Source: Halalkalibacter wakoensis JCM 9140 (GTDB lineage Bacteria; Bacillota; Bacilli; Bacillales; Bacillaceae_D). From it: 64,000 nt of DNA. Under the pieces are notes generated by a model. That model ran no database searches and was not told the origin of the DNA. It saw only the letters and a list, made by a program, of their open reading frames with translations. The DNA lies in contig NZ_BAUT01000001.1 in NCBI RefSeq assembly GCF_000513095.1, forward strand, positions 124,001-188,000, given 5' to 3'. This document shows positions 17,474 through 27,178 of the stretch, in pieces; the first letter of the stretch is position 1; each line of letters starts with the position of its first letter. Position numbers and translations under genes: made by a program.

Positions 17474-19051
17474 ATGAACGAAAAATTTACCACATATAAA
17501 GAGCGCCTAACGGAATACTGGACTGGTCAAACGAAAAAACAAAAGGCCATCCTTTTAGGGTCTGTCTTTGCACTTATAATCGTGCTCTTTCTTTTAATGT
17601 TTTTTTCGACTAGATCCAATTATGTACCGCTATATAGTAATTTAACACTTCAAGAAACAGGTCAAATTAAAGAGACGCTAGATGCAAGGGGCATTCAATC
17701 GCAAATAGCTGATAATGGAACAACGATTATGGTTCCAGAGCCACTTGCAGATTCTCTTAAGGTAGAGCTCGCCGCAGAAGGGATGCCAAGAAGCGGAAGT
17801 ATTGATTATAGTTTTTTCCAAGACCAAATGGGATTTGGGATGACTGATAATGAATTCTCACTGATGGAAAGAGCTGCTATGCAGACTGAACTTGGTAGCT
17901 TGATTAGAAATGTAAATGGTGTAAACAATGCAAATGTCATGATTACTTTACCAGAAGAAAGCGTTTGGTTGAATTCATCAAATGAAGCAGCAACAGCAGC
18001 TGTTGTTTTAGATTTAGCTCCCGGTTATCAACTGGAGCCTTCACAAGTACAAGCCCTTTATCATCTAGTATCAAAAAGTGTGCCAAACCTTCCTATAGAA
18101 AATATCGTCATTTCTGACCAAATGTTTAATGATTATTTATATGAAAATGCAAATCAAGTAAATACGACGTTAACCGTATTTGAACAGCAACGGTCGATCC
18201 AACGAGAGATTGAGCGTGATTTAACACGTAATCTTCAACAAATGTTAGGAACCGTTGTGGGGAGAGATAAAGTGTTAGTGTCTGTATCAACAGACATTGA
18301 CTTTACTCAGGAGAATCGAACCGAAGCATTGGTTGAACCAGTTGACCCTGAAAATATAGAAGGGATCGCTGTCAGCATTGAGCGAATTGCTGAAACGTAT
18401 AGTGGTGAAGGTGTTGGAGAAGGGGGAGTCCCAGGCGCTGGGGAAGAAATTCCTAATTTCCCGGGTGCACAAAATCAAGGGGCGACAGAATGGGAGCGAA
18501 CGGAAGATCGAATTAATAACGAAGTCAATCGAATTAATCGAGATATTGTAGAAAGTCCTTATAAGATTAGAGATATTGGAATTCAAGTAATGGTTGAGCC
18601 ACCAGAGGGACTTGATGCCTTGCCACAAGAAAGAATGAATGATATCCAACAAATATTAGGGACAATTGTCCGAACAAGCATTTCAGGAGTTTACGCAGAG
18701 GAACTTGATCAAGATGCGATTAACGAGAAAATCTTCGTGTCCTCTCAGCCATTCGAGGGCAAAGTTGAATTTGAACCACAACAAGTTCAAGCTATTCCGA
18801 TGTGGATGTATATCATTGGTGGAGCTCTTGTTGTTGTCATTCTTATTCTAGCGTTCTTGCTTTTCAGAAAGAGAAAAGTAGAAAACGATGAAGCATTTCT
18901 TGAAGAAGAAGCAACCGGATATGAAGTCCCAGAACTTCCAAATGAAGAGGATAGTCCGGCAGCAGCAAAACGTAAACAGCTTGAAAACATGGCAAAAGAG
19001 AAACCAGATGAATTTTCAAAATTACTACGTACTTGGTTATCGGAAGATTAG
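17474..19051 (+). CDS. fliF: Flagellar MS-ring protein FliF
   Basis: This 525-residue membrane ring protein forms the base of the flagellum. It has two membrane segments: residues about 25-46 (AILLGSVFALIIVLFLLMFF) and about 438-460 (MWMYIIGGALVVVILILAFL). The ring-building motifs between them include YVPLYSNLTLQETGQIKETL and AAMQTELGSLIRNV. The C-terminal cytoplasmic tail binds FliG. The start is ATG 17474 after AGGAGAGG. Confidence 0.97.
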   Translation: MNEKFTTYKERLTEYWTGQTKKQKAILLGSVFALIIVLFLLMFFSTRSNYVPLYSNLTLQETGQIKETLDARGIQSQIADNGTTIMVPEPLADSLKVELAAEGMPRSGSIDYSFFQDQMGFGMTDNEFSLMERAAMQTELGSLIRNVNGVNNANVMITLPEESVWLNSSNEAATAAVVLDLAPGYQLEPSQVQALYHLVSKSVPNLPIENIVISDQMFNDYLYENANQVNTTLTVFEQQRSIQREIERDLTRNLQQMLGTVVGRDKVLVSVSTDIDFTQENRTEALVEPVDPENIEGIAVSIERIAETYSGEGVGEGGVPGAGEEIPNFPGAQNQGATEWERTEDRINNEVNRINRDIVESPYKIRDIGIQVMVEPPEGLDALPQERMNDIQQILGTIVRTSISGVYAEELDQDAINEKIFVSSQPFEGKVEFEPQQVQAIPMWMYIIGGALVVVILILAFLLFRKRKVENDEAFLEEEATGYEVPELPNEEDSPAAAKRKQLENMAKEKPDEFSKLLRTWLSED

Positions 19052-19063
19052 GAGGGGTGACAA

Positions 19064-20080
19064 TTGGCTGGAGCAAAAAATAAAGAGTTAACTGGAAAAC
19101 AAAAAGCAGCGATCCTCCTTATATCTCTTGGACCTGATGTATCTGCTCAAGTGTATAAGCATTTATCGGAAGAAGAAATTGAACAATTAACCCTTGAAAT
19201 TGCAAATGTTCGAAAAGTAGATAGTGGTATGAAAGAAGAGATACTTGAGCAGTTTCATTCGTTGGTGTTGGCACAGGATTATATTGCTCAAGGTGGGATT
19301 GGGTATGCCAAAAGCATCTTAGAAAAGGCATTAGGCGAGGAAAATGCGATGGATATCATTAATCGATTAACATCAACCTTGCAAGTTCGCCCATTTGATT
19401 TTGCGCGAAAAGCTGACCCGTCGCAAATCCTAAATTTTATTCAAAATGAACATCCGCAAACAATTGCGCTCATCTTGTCTTATTTAGACTCTGTACAGGC
19501 AGGACAGATTTTGTCTGAATTGCCACAAGAAGTTCAAGCAGATGTAGCTAAGCGTATAGCACTTATGGATAGCACTTCTCCAGAAATTGTGAATGAAGTG
19601 GAGTCCATCTTAGAACAAAAGCTATCTTCAACTGTTACTCAAGACTACACGGTTACGGGTGGTATAGAGGCTGTAGTTGAAGTGTTAAACAGTGTAGACC
19701 GAAGTACGGAACGAACAATTCTTGACGCTTTAGAAATTCAAGATCCTGAGCTTGCTGAAGAAATTAAAAAGCGTATGTTTGTCTTTGAAGACATTGTCAC
19801 CCTTGATAATCGCTCGATTCAACGAGTTATTAGGGATGTGGAGAATGAAGATTTGCAGCTTTCGTTAAAAGTGGCTAGCGAAGAAGTGAAAGATATTGTC
19901 TTTAGCAACATGTCGCAACGAATGGCCGAAACGTTTAGAGATGAAATGGAGTTTATGGGTCCAGTTCGTTTAAGAGATGTCGAAGAAGCACAGTCAAGAA
20001 TTGTTGCCATTATTCGTCGATTAGAAGAGTCTGGAGAAATCGTGATTGCCCGTGGTGGAGGAGACGATATCATTGTCTAA
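19064..20080 (+). CDS. fliG: Flagellar motor switch protein FliG
   Basis: At 338 residues it is standard for FliG, the rotor protein that contacts MotA. Visible parts are the N-domain (TGKQKAAILLISLGPDVSAQVYKHL), the EHPQTIALILSYL middle armadillo motif, and the C-terminal torque helix region RSIQRVIRDVENEDLQLSLK...MAETFRDEMEFMGPVR. The start is TTG 19064 after GGAGGGGTG. Its last 8 bp overlap fliH. Confidence 0.97.
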   Translation: MAGAKNKELTGKQKAAILLISLGPDVSAQVYKHLSEEEIEQLTLEIANVRKVDSGMKEEILEQFHSLVLAQDYIAQGGIGYAKSILEKALGEENAMDIINRLTSTLQVRPFDFARKADPSQILNFIQNEHPQTIALILSYLDSVQAGQILSELPQEVQADVAKRIALMDSTSPEIVNEVESILEQKLSSTVTQDYTVTGGIEAVVEVLNSVDRSTERTILDALEIQDPELAEEIKKRMFVFEDIVTLDNRSIQRVIRDVENEDLQLSLKVASEEVKDIVFSNMSQRMAETFRDEMEFMGPVRLRDVEEAQSRIVAIIRRLEESGEIVIARGGGDDIIV

Positions 20081-20894
20081 GATCATCAAATCACAATTTA
20101 ATCGATCTGAAATGGAATCAAAGAAAATTGAGATCCAAAATTTATTTGATCAACAAGACGATTACGTGAAAGAAAGAAATGCTGAACACTTACCAGACCA
20201 AACAGTTCAAGAAGACTTACAAGCCACGTTAATGGAATTGGAGCTAGAAGTTCAACATGCCAAAGAACGAGCAAATCAAATTATAACTGAAGCTGAGCGA
20301 GAGGCCGAGCAAACACGAGAAAGTATAACGTTACAACAAAAGCAATTTGAAATTCAAATCCAGGAAGAAAGAAATACAGCGCGAGAAAAAGGCTACGAGG
20401 AGGGGTTTATTCAAGGCCAAGAAGAAGGATTTTCAACCTATTCTCAGTTAATTGAGCAGGCAAAAACGGTAATTCGCCAATCTGAGCAAGAATATGGAAG
20501 AACCATTGAATCGGCCCAACCAATTATTGTGGAACTTGCTGCTGCCTTAGCGCAACGGATGGTGAATCAGAAGTTTGAAGAAGATCAAGACATGTGGTCT
20601 CAACTACTTTTGCAAGTAATGACAGAAGTAAGAGAGCATGAAAATGTAAGAATTTATGTACATCCAGATTGGTTTGAACGAACCACCCAGCAAAAAGACG
20701 AATTAGAGCAAATGTTAAGTCACACAGAAAAACTGTTTATTTATCCAGATGCTGGTCTGATGAAAAATGGTTGTGTGATTGAAACAAAATATGGACGTAT
20801 TGATGCTACGATTGATCGTCAATTGACGGAATTAAAAAGCCAATTGCTTGAAAAGGTAAAGGAGGGTGACAATGAACGCGCAGAAATTAGTTAG
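20073..20894 (+). CDS. fliH: Flagellar export apparatus stator protein FliH
   Basis: FliH binds and regulates the FliI ATPase. The 273-residue protein has a long coiled-coil, Glu/Gln-rich N-terminal half containing the GYEEGFIQGQEEGFSTY glycine-repeat region, and a C-terminal V-ATPase E-subunit-like domain (VELAAALAQRMVNQKFEED...). The start is TTG 20073, overlapping the end of fliG, with GGAGGAG at 20056-20062. Its last 23 bp overlap fliI. Confidence 0.9.
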   Translation: MSKIIKSQFNRSEMESKKIEIQNLFDQQDDYVKERNAEHLPDQTVQEDLQATLMELELEVQHAKERANQIITEAEREAEQTRESITLQQKQFEIQIQEERNTAREKGYEEGFIQGQEEGFSTYSQLIEQAKTVIRQSEQEYGRTIESAQPIIVELAAALAQRMVNQKFEEDQDMWSQLLLQVMTEVREHENVRIYVHPDWFERTTQQKDELEQMLSHTEKLFIYPDAGLMKNGCVIETKYGRIDATIDRQLTELKSQLLEKVKEGDNERAEIS

Positions 20895-22197
20895 CATTGT
20901 CCCGTCTCTTACTCCGTTTAAATGGTACGGGAAAGTCACACGTGTTGTTGGCTTAACGATCGAATCAAAAGGACCTCAAGCTTCTATTGGTGATCTTTGC
21001 TATATATTTTGTGGAAAATCTAAGTCTCAAAAAGTAAAAGCGGAGGTAGTTGGATTTCGCGATGAGAATGTCTTATTAATGCCATTAAATGGAACAGTTG
21101 ACATATCACCTGGAAGTTTAGTGGAAGCTACTGGGAAGCCATTAGAGGTTAAAGTGGGTACTGAATTAATTGGAAAAGTCATAGACGGATGTGGGGAGCT
21201 ATTGACAAATGACGCTTCTCTGCCAAAGGGGCTTACGTCATTTCCAACAGATAACTCTCCACCAAATCCTTTACTTAGACCGAGAATACATGAAAAAATG
21301 TCGCTTGGTATTCGAGCAATTGACTCCCTCTTCACCGTTGGAAAAGGACAGAGAATTGGGATTTTTGCCGGCAGTGGTGTAGGAAAAAGTACATTATTAT
21401 CCATGCTTGCTAAAAATTCAGCAGCGGATGTGAATGTCATTGCTCTCATTGGTGAACGTGGAAGAGAAGTAAAAGACTTTATTGAAAGAGACTTAGGGGA
21501 AGAAGGACTTCAGAAGACTGTTTTAGTTGTTGCCACTTCTGATCAACCAGCTCTTATGAGAATTAAAGGTGCAATGACGGCCACAGCGGTTGCAGAGTAT
21601 TTTCGAAATCAAGGTCTCGATGTGAACTTAATGATGGATTCTGTAACTAGGTTTGCTATGGCTCAACGTGAAATAGGTCTAGCTATTGGTGAACCACCTA
21701 CATCAAAAGGGTACACGCCATCCGTATTTGCGATGCTTCCTAGATTGCTAGAACGTTCTGGAACGGATCAATTCGGGAGCATAACAGCTTTTTACACGGT
21801 TTTAGTTGATGGTGATGACATGAACGAACCGATAGCTGATGCAGTAAGGGGAATACTAGATGGACATTTAGTGTTAGATCGTAAGTTAGCCAATAAAGGT
21901 CAATTTCCTGCTATTAATGTTTTGAAAAGTGTGAGCCGTGTTATGGCAGATATTGTGGATGAAGAACATAAATCGACAGCCGATCAAGTTCGTTCCCTTT
22001 TATCGATTTACGATGATAATGAAGATTTAATTAATATTGGTGCATATAAACGAGGTGCATCCAGAGAAATAGATGAGGCTATTTCTGTGTATCCGCAAAT
22101 TATTAACTTTCTAAAACAGTCTACAACAGAAGTGGTCTCAATAGATCAGTCCATTGACAGGTTAATTGCGGAGTTTGCGAAAGGCGGTTCTTCGTAA
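20872..22197 (+). CDS. fliI: Flagellar type III export ATPase FliI
   Basis: This 441-residue ATPase is related to the F1 beta subunit. Walker A is GSGVGKSTLLSM, GERGREVKDFIERDLG follows, and the arginine-rich VTRFAMAQREIGLAIGEPPTSKGYTPSVFAMLPRLLERSG signature is present. The start is ATG 20872 after AAGGAGGGTG. It overlaps both fliH (23 bp) and fliJ (1 bp), indicating tight translational coupling. Confidence 0.97.
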   Translation: MNAQKLVSIVPSLTPFKWYGKVTRVVGLTIESKGPQASIGDLCYIFCGKSKSQKVKAEVVGFRDENVLLMPLNGTVDISPGSLVEATGKPLEVKVGTELIGKVIDGCGELLTNDASLPKGLTSFPTDNSPPNPLLRPRIHEKMSLGIRAIDSLFTVGKGQRIGIFAGSGVGKSTLLSMLAKNSAADVNVIALIGERGREVKDFIERDLGEEGLQKTVLVVATSDQPALMRIKGAMTATAVAEYFRNQGLDVNLMMDSVTRFAMAQREIGLAIGEPPTSKGYTPSVFAMLPRLLERSGTDQFGSITAFYTVLVDGDDMNEPIADAVRGILDGHLVLDRKLANKGQFPAINVLKSVSRVMADIVDEEHKSTADQVRSLLSIYDDNEDLINIGAYKRGASREIDEAISVYPQIINFLKQSTTEVVSIDQSIDRLIAEFAKGGSS

Positions 22198-22634
22198 TGT
22201 CATTCCAATTTACCCTTCAAAAAGTCATGCAGGTTAGAGAAAGAGAGAAAAATCAGGGCCAAGCTGAATATCAAAAAGCTATCGATCAATTTGAAAAAGT
22301 TGCAACCAAGCTTTATGAATTGCTTAAAAAGAAAGAAAGTTTAGAGGAAAGGGCTCGTAAACAGATTTCAGTTGGAACTTCTATTTATGAGTTGCAACAA
22401 AACCAAAATGAAATGATGCGGTTACAACAAGAAATCCAGTTGCATCAACGTGAGACTCAACGAGCACGTGACAAAATGTCGATGAAGGAACAGGACTTTT
22501 TACAAAAAGCCATTGAATGTAAAAAGTATGAAAAAATGAAACAATTGAAAGAAAATGAATTTATAGAAGAAGAGAAAAGAAAAGAAGCTGTGCAAATGGA
22601 CGAAATATCGATTCAATTATTTGCAAAGCGTTGA
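22197..22634 (+). CDS. fliJ: Flagellar export protein FliJ
   Basis: This 145-residue protein is almost entirely coiled coil. It begins MSFQFTLQKVMQVREREKNQG, the conserved N-terminus, and ends in Lys/Glu-rich helix. FliJ acts as the central stalk of the FliI hexamer and helps engage FlhA. The start ATG overlaps the fliI stop. Confidence 0.93.
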   Translation: MSFQFTLQKVMQVREREKNQGQAEYQKAIDQFEKVATKLYELLKKKESLEERARKQISVGTSIYELQQNQNEMMRLQQEIQLHQRETQRARDKMSMKEQDFLQKAIECKKYEKMKQLKENEFIEEEKRKEAVQMDEISIQLFAKR

Positions 22635-22649
22635 AAAAGGTGACGTAGT

Positions 22650-23210
22650 ATGTCAGAAACTGAAAAGTCATATAGCAAATTTCAATGGTTTTTCCTTGTG
22701 ATTGTTATCCCTGTCCTTTTTGCCATTATTTTATTTACAGTCATTCTCTCTTTTCTAGGGATCGATGTGATTGGGAAATCAAAAGAACTGGCCACGAATG
22801 TACCTGGTATTTCCTCCGTGATGGAGGAGGAAGAAGAAATGATCGAGGTTGACGTAATTAACTTAGAACAGCAAATCTCTAATCAGGAAGCGGAACTAGA
22901 GAGGTTGCAACAGCTTTTAATTGAAAAAGATGAAGTCATCGCGGAACTCGAAAAAGAAGTTGAACAACTTGAAGAACAAAGTGAATTAATAGAAGAATAT
23001 CAAATTGAAGTACAACAAGATTTGAAAGAGATTGCGAAAGTGTATGAATCGATGTCTTCGAAAAATGCTGCTGCCATTATTTCTGAGTTACCTGTTGAAG
23101 AAGCCCTTCTTCATCTATCACAAGTATCAGTAGATGCTAGATCTGGGATATTATCGAAAATGGAAAGTGAACTAGCCGCTGAAATTATGAGTGGTTTTGC
23201 GAACCAATAA
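22650..23210 (+). CDS. ylxF: YlxF/MotE-like membrane protein with MgtE-N domain
   Basis: The 186-residue protein has an N-terminal membrane helix (about residues 13-37), a Glu-rich coiled coil (about 60-115), and a C-terminal MgtE-N-like helical region (EIAKVYESMSSKNAAAIISELPVEEALLHLSQ...). This is the YlxF/MotE arrangement, a periplasmic-chaperone-like partner of MotB in other bacteria; its role in Bacillus is not settled. It lies between fliJ and fliK as in B. subtilis. Confidence 0.85.
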   Translation: MSETEKSYSKFQWFFLVIVIPVLFAIILFTVILSFLGIDVIGKSKELATNVPGISSVMEEEEEMIEVDVINLEQQISNQEAELERLQQLLIEKDEVIAELEKEVEQLEEQSELIEEYQIEVQQDLKEIAKVYESMSSKNAAAIISELPVEEALLHLSQVSVDARSGILSKMESELAAEIMSGFANQ

Positions 23211-23238
23211 GGGTTGTTACTTGAAAGGAGGTGAAAAA

Positions 23239-25356
23239 ATGAATGCAGCCTTAGTAACGAATCTTGTAAATGCATTATCTGTCACCACTGCTGCTTCTGC
23301 GGTCAAAACGCCTGACTCGAATCAAGGTTTTTCCAATTTACTCGCACGTCTTGTTGAAACCATTGACGAAAAGGCTAAAGATCACCAGGCAGAGGAAGAA
23401 GATTTCTTACTTAGAACATTATCGCGTATTACTGAAATCGGCGTTACGGTAGATGAAGATCTATCTGACTTAATACCGGAGTTATGGATTGAAGATTTTT
23501 TAAGTAGTTGGTCAGTAAGTAGTGAAGATCATTTACAACACATTAGATCTGAGTGGCCGGAAGGGAAACAACTCTCATTTATAGCCACCTCCTATTATGT
23601 AGGGAATGAAGAAGTGAAAGATGCTATTAAAGGACTTGTTCCATCAAAACTTATTACTGATTTAGACCAGGGACAAAAACAACTGTCACTTAGTTCCGTA
23701 CCTTTTATTAAAAACAATCTAAAAGATGATGTGAACTCGATAGAAATTCAAGAGAAACGATCTTTATTAAAGGATGAGTTAGAAGTAGTTAATGCATTTC
23801 TAGGATCTGAGGAGAACAAAGAGACTAGAACTTTAACTTCTACTTATGGAGTAACTCCATTTTATTCAGGTCCTAACTTGATGCTAGTTCAGCAAGATGG
23901 AAAATTAAATGTAGGTAACGGCCAGAAAATGGTGAATAGTCCTTCCCTTCCTGAACCAGAAAGTAAGGGAATGATTGAGGGTAATCAACTATCTAATGAA
24001 AAAGGGAGAACTCTTTATTCGCCGAATCGTAGCTTTGAAGATGCCAATAAAATGTCCATGCTGGTTAAAGAAACTGAATCTCGGCCTTTCTTAAGAAGGG
24101 AAGGGGACCATGTAACGAAAGTGAATAATTGGTTTACTGAAGGAGAAGGAACAGAGACCGTCTCTCAGTCATTGTTGCATGTCTCTAATACGAAGAGAGA
24201 TATGGGAGAAGTGGTCAGGGAACCCGATTCTCGTCTACTTACGAATGAAATTAAACGTAGTCCCTCAGAAAATCTAAACTTTCGTACAATGCAACAGTCG
24301 TCTATGTCACCATTTAATTCACTAGCTGACAAAGCGTTATTAATTATGAAAGACATTGCGAACCTTACTTCTGAAGTGTTAAGCAGAGGTCACATATCCA
24401 ATGAAGCTATATTGGATCAACGATTTCTAGACTCGTTACCAGAGACAATGCTCGAAAAAGTTACACCGTTTCTAAGTGAAGCACAGGGGAAACTGGGATT
24501 AGAGCTATCTAAGTGGCCTATGGAGGAGCAACTTGTATTTTTGGCACTTCTATTCAATCAATCAAACAATGATGGCCAAGAGTTTATAAGACAAAACCTT
24601 TCGAAAATAGCCAGTACTGTTCGTAATGATATTGTTCAAACCGCTAATATAGATAAAGTGACTGTAAGAAAGTTGGGGCAGGTGCTTAACTCTTTTTCGA
24701 ACGTCGACCAAGTTGATTTGAATGAAATCGTGGCATTATTCCGTGAAAAGAGTAGTGACGAGAAAAGCCAGACAGTAGTGGGTTTTTCAAACACTTTGGA
24801 AACCGACGAAGAGAATGCTCCTAAGCAAAGCAGTCTTTTGGATGAGGTCCGTTTGAATCAAAGCATTGAAGACAAAGGGTCAAGAAATGGAGTGTATCAA
24901 CTTTATATAGGTGATAGACTTCCAAAACAAATGCAGCAACAACAATTTATTAAGCAACTAGTTAACATTGTCAAACGTGGTACCTTTACACAAACACCAC
25001 AAGGGATTCATACGTTGTCAATTAAGTTGCACCCTGAACACTTAGGTCGTTTGAGTATTCAAATAAGTCAACAAGAAGGCCTAATTACAGCTAAAATCAT
25101 TGCAGCGAATTCAGCAAGTAGAGAGATAATCGATGCGAACATTCATCACTTGCGACAAACGTTCACACAACAACAGATGCAAATTGATCGAATTGTCGTC
25201 TTAGAAGATCAACAATTAGATGAACAGAATAGTAAAGATAAAGGTTCTTCTAAAGACCAACAACCTAAAGAGGAGCAACAAGGAAAACGTGATCGCAACA
25301 ATCAAGTATTATTTGAAGACTTCTTGCAAGATGCAACCATAAATGAACAAGTATAG
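23239..25356 (+). CDS. fliK: Flagellar hook-length control protein FliK
   Basis: This 705-residue protein has a low-complexity middle and a C-terminal Flg_hook domain (about residues 570-655; [20 protein letters not shown], then [20 protein letters not shown]). FliK measures hook length and triggers the FlhB specificity switch. Two internal segments (about 79-142 and 399-462) share a pattern around Trp-Pro (Trp106, Trp426), suggesting a duplicated module. The tail is Lys/Gln-rich. The start is ATG 23239 after AAAGGAGGTG. It is larger than many Bacillus FliK proteins. Confidence 0.9.
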   Translation: MNAALVTNLVNALSVTTAASAVKTPDSNQGFSNLLARLVETIDEKAKDHQAEEEDFLLRTLSRITEIGVTVDEDLSDLIPELWIEDFLSSWSVSSEDHLQHIRSEWPEGKQLSFIATSYYVGNEEVKDAIKGLVPSKLITDLDQGQKQLSLSSVPFIKNNLKDDVNSIEIQEKRSLLKDELEVVNAFLGSEENKETRTLTSTYGVTPFYSGPNLMLVQQDGKLNVGNGQKMVNSPSLPEPESKGMIEGNQLSNEKGRTLYSPNRSFEDANKMSMLVKETESRPFLRREGDHVTKVNNWFTEGEGTETVSQSLLHVSNTKRDMGEVVREPDSRLLTNEIKRSPSENLNFRTMQQSSMSPFNSLADKALLIMKDIANLTSEVLSRGHISNEAILDQRFLDSLPETMLEKVTPFLSEAQGKLGLELSKWPMEEQLVFLALLFNQSNNDGQEFIRQNLSKIASTVRNDIVQTANIDKVTVRKLGQVLNSFSNVDQVDLNEIVALFREKSSDEKSQTVVGFSNTLETDEENAPKQSSLLDEVRLNQSIEDKGSRNGVYQLYIGDRLPKQMQQQQFIKQLVNIVKRGTFTQTPQGIHTLSIKLHPEHLGRLSIQISQQEGLITAKIIAANSASREIIDANIHHLRQTFTQQQMQIDRIVVLEDQQLDEQNSKDKGSSKDQQPKEEQQGKRDRNNQVLFEDFLQDATINEQV

Positions 25357-25364
25357 GTGATCGG

Positions 25365-25826
25365 ATGACAACAATTCAAGAAAATTTAATGTTAAACAAT
25401 CAGCAAAAGCAAGTACAACAAAACAACCAAGGAATTCTCGGCAAAGATGATTTTTTGAAGATTTTAATTACACAACTTCAAAATCAAGACCCTGCAAATC
25501 CAATGGATGATCGTGAATTTATTGCGCAAATGGCTCAATTTTCATCACTCGAACAAATGACAAATATGAATCAAGCAGTGCAAAAGTTTGTTCAATTACA
25601 ATCTAGTCAAAGTCTTGTCCAACATAGTGAACTAATTGGAAAGCAAATCGAATGGAAGCGAGAAGTTCAAGTTGATCAGTATCGTACCAGAACAGAACTA
25701 GTTGAGAATGTTGTGAAATCTGTAAAGCTTGAAAATAATGGAACCATACGTGTTCAACTAGATGATGGTCGTTGGATTAGTAATGAGCAGATTGTTCAAA
25801 TAAGTAAAGCAAAAGAGGCAGAATAA
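25365..25826 (+). CDS. flgD: Flagellar hook capping/assembly protein FlgD
   Basis: The 153-residue FlgD scaffold carries the hallmark [40 protein letters not shown]. It is short, as in B. subtilis YlxG, and lacks the C-terminal tudor/Ig insertion of enterobacterial FlgD. The start is ATG 25365, 9 bp after fliK. Confidence 0.95.
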   Translation: MTTIQENLMLNNQQKQVQQNNQGILGKDDFLKILITQLQNQDPANPMDDREFIAQMAQFSSLEQMTNMNQAVQKFVQLQSSQSLVQHSELIGKQIEWKREVQVDQYRTRTELVENVVKSVKLENNGTIRVQLDDGRWISNEQIVQISKAKEAE

Positions 25827-25858
25827 GAAAAATGGCGTTTATAAGGATGTGAAGATAA

Positions 25859-26236
25859 ATGGATCCTAGAATTATTGCTCAGTCATTCCATACACTTCCA
25901 AAGCCAACGAGAAAACCGATCAATAAACCTCAGACAAATAACTTTCATTCGTTGCTACAAACACAACTGGCAGATTCTCCAAATTTAAAAGTGAGTAAAC
26001 ATGCGCAAGAGCGGATGACGTCTAGAGGAATTGAGTTTTCATCAGACAAATGGTTAACGATTGAACAAAAAGTGAAGGAAGCCCAGCAAAAAGGGGTTAC
26101 AGACTCGATTGTGATAACGAATGATGCAGCATTAGTCGTTAGTGCAAAAAATGAAACAGTTATAACAGTTTTAAACAGGGAAGAAGCACAGTCCCAAATT
26201 TTCACCAACATTAATGGAACGATTTTAATAGATTAA
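25859..26236 (+). CDS. TIGR02530-family flagellar operon protein
   Basis: This 125-residue protein contains LKVSKHAQERMTSRGIEFS and ALVVSAKNETVITVLNR, typical of the small conserved family often annotated 'flagellar operon protein' between flgD and flgE. B. subtilis lacks an obvious equivalent at this position. It has no membrane segment. The HAQERM...RGI core is the most conserved part. Function is unknown; its fixed place before the hook gene suggests a hook-assembly role. The start is ATG 25859. Confidence 0.8.
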   Translation: MDPRIIAQSFHTLPKPTRKPINKPQTNNFHSLLQTQLADSPNLKVSKHAQERMTSRGIEFSSDKWLTIEQKVKEAQQKGVTDSIVITNDAALVVSAKNETVITVLNREEAQSQIFTNINGTILID

Positions 26237-26269
26237 TTATAATAAAAAAACTGGACCCATAAAGGGAGG

Positions 26270-26303
26270 TTTATGACTGTGGACCGATTGAAGCAGTCAT
26301 AAA
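26270..26303 (+). promoter_or_regulatory. Hairpin just upstream of flgE
   Basis: TTTATGACTG (26270-26279) pairs perfectly with CAGTCATAAA (26294-26303), loop of 14 nt. It ends at the flgE ribosome site AGAGGAGG (26303-26310). No T-run follows, so it is probably an RNA-processing or translation-control structure rather than a terminator. Confidence 0.6.
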
Positions 26304-26319
26304 GAGGAGGAAAATTGTT

Positions 26320-27114
26320 ATGTTACGATCAATGTATTCTGGTATTTCAGGTATGAGAAACATGCAAACTAAATTGGATACGATTGGAAATAATATTGCC
26401 AATGTTAATACATTTGGATATAAAAAGGGAAGAACCACATTTAAAGATATGGTCAGCCAGCAAATCGCTGGTGCATCTGGTCCTGGAGGAAATCTTGGTG
26501 GTACAAATCCAAGACAAATTGGATTAGGGTCACAATTAGCATCGATTGATACGATTCATACGCAAGGAAGTTTACAAAATACAAATCGCGAGTTGGATTT
26601 AGGGATTTCCGGCGATGGTTATTTTAGATTAGGTGATCAAGAGAATACTTTTTACAGTAGAGCAGGAAATTTTTATTTAGACCAAGCTGGGGATATTGTT
26701 AACTCAGACGGACAGTACTTGCTAGGAATGGATGGAGGAGTTATTAATATCCCACCAACTTCACAAAGCTTTAGTATAAGTCAAACTGGTAATGTTAACG
26801 TCATTGATGCTGAAGGTAACTTAGAAACTGTAGGAACAATTTCCCTAGCATTTTTTCCGAACCCAGAAGGATTACAAAAAGCTGGGAATAATCTTTACCA
26901 AGTTACTGTCAACTCAGGAGAACCAGGTGCCCCTTCGATCCCAGGAGAGAACGGTACAGGCACTTTAGTTGCTGGAACACTAGAAATGTCTAACGTTGAT
27001 TTGTCCGAAGAATTTACTGAAATGATCGTAGCGCAACGTGCATTCCAAGCAAACACTCGTATTATCACAACATCAGATGAGATTTTACAAGAGTTAGTAA
27101 ATTTAAAACGTTAA
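26320..27114 (+). CDS. flgE: Flagellar hook protein FlgE (short Bacillus type)
   Basis: This 264-residue protein begins MLRSMYSGISGMRNMQTKLD, then IGNNIANVNTFGYKKGR, and ends NVDLSEEFTEMIVAQRAFQANTRIITTSDEILQELVNLKR. It is the major hook subunit at this locus in Bacillus; older annotations called it FlgG because of its length. The start is ATG 26320 after AGAGGAGG. Confidence 0.92.
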   Translation: MLRSMYSGISGMRNMQTKLDTIGNNIANVNTFGYKKGRTTFKDMVSQQIAGASGPGGNLGGTNPRQIGLGSQLASIDTIHTQGSLQNTNRELDLGISGDGYFRLGDQENTFYSRAGNFYLDQAGDIVNSDGQYLLGMDGGVINIPPTSQSFSISQTGNVNVIDAEGNLETVGTISLAFFPNPEGLQKAGNNLYQVTVNSGEPGAPSIPGENGTGTLVAGTLEMSNVDLSEEFTEMIVAQRAFQANTRIITTSDEILQELVNLKR

Positions 27115-27136
27115 TTTAGACTGTCAATACAACTCT

Positions 27137-27166
27137 AGGAGGATAGGGCTAGGCTAAGTCTAGCCC
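27137..27166 (+). promoter_or_regulatory. Shine-Dalgarno followed by hairpin before swrD
   Basis: AGGAGG (27137-27142) is separated from the swrD ATG by 36 nt. Between them GGGCTAG (27146-27152) pairs perfectly with CTAGCCC (27160-27166). No other ribosome site precedes the ATG. Folding of the hairpin would shorten the effective spacing to about 15 nt. Confidence 0.6.
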
Positions 27167-27178
27167 GTTCATTTATTT

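Noticed and set aside
21027-21449. 140-codon minus-strand open frame inside fliI
   Set aside because: Shadow of the conserved FliI ATPase sequence; no start signal or family resemblance.
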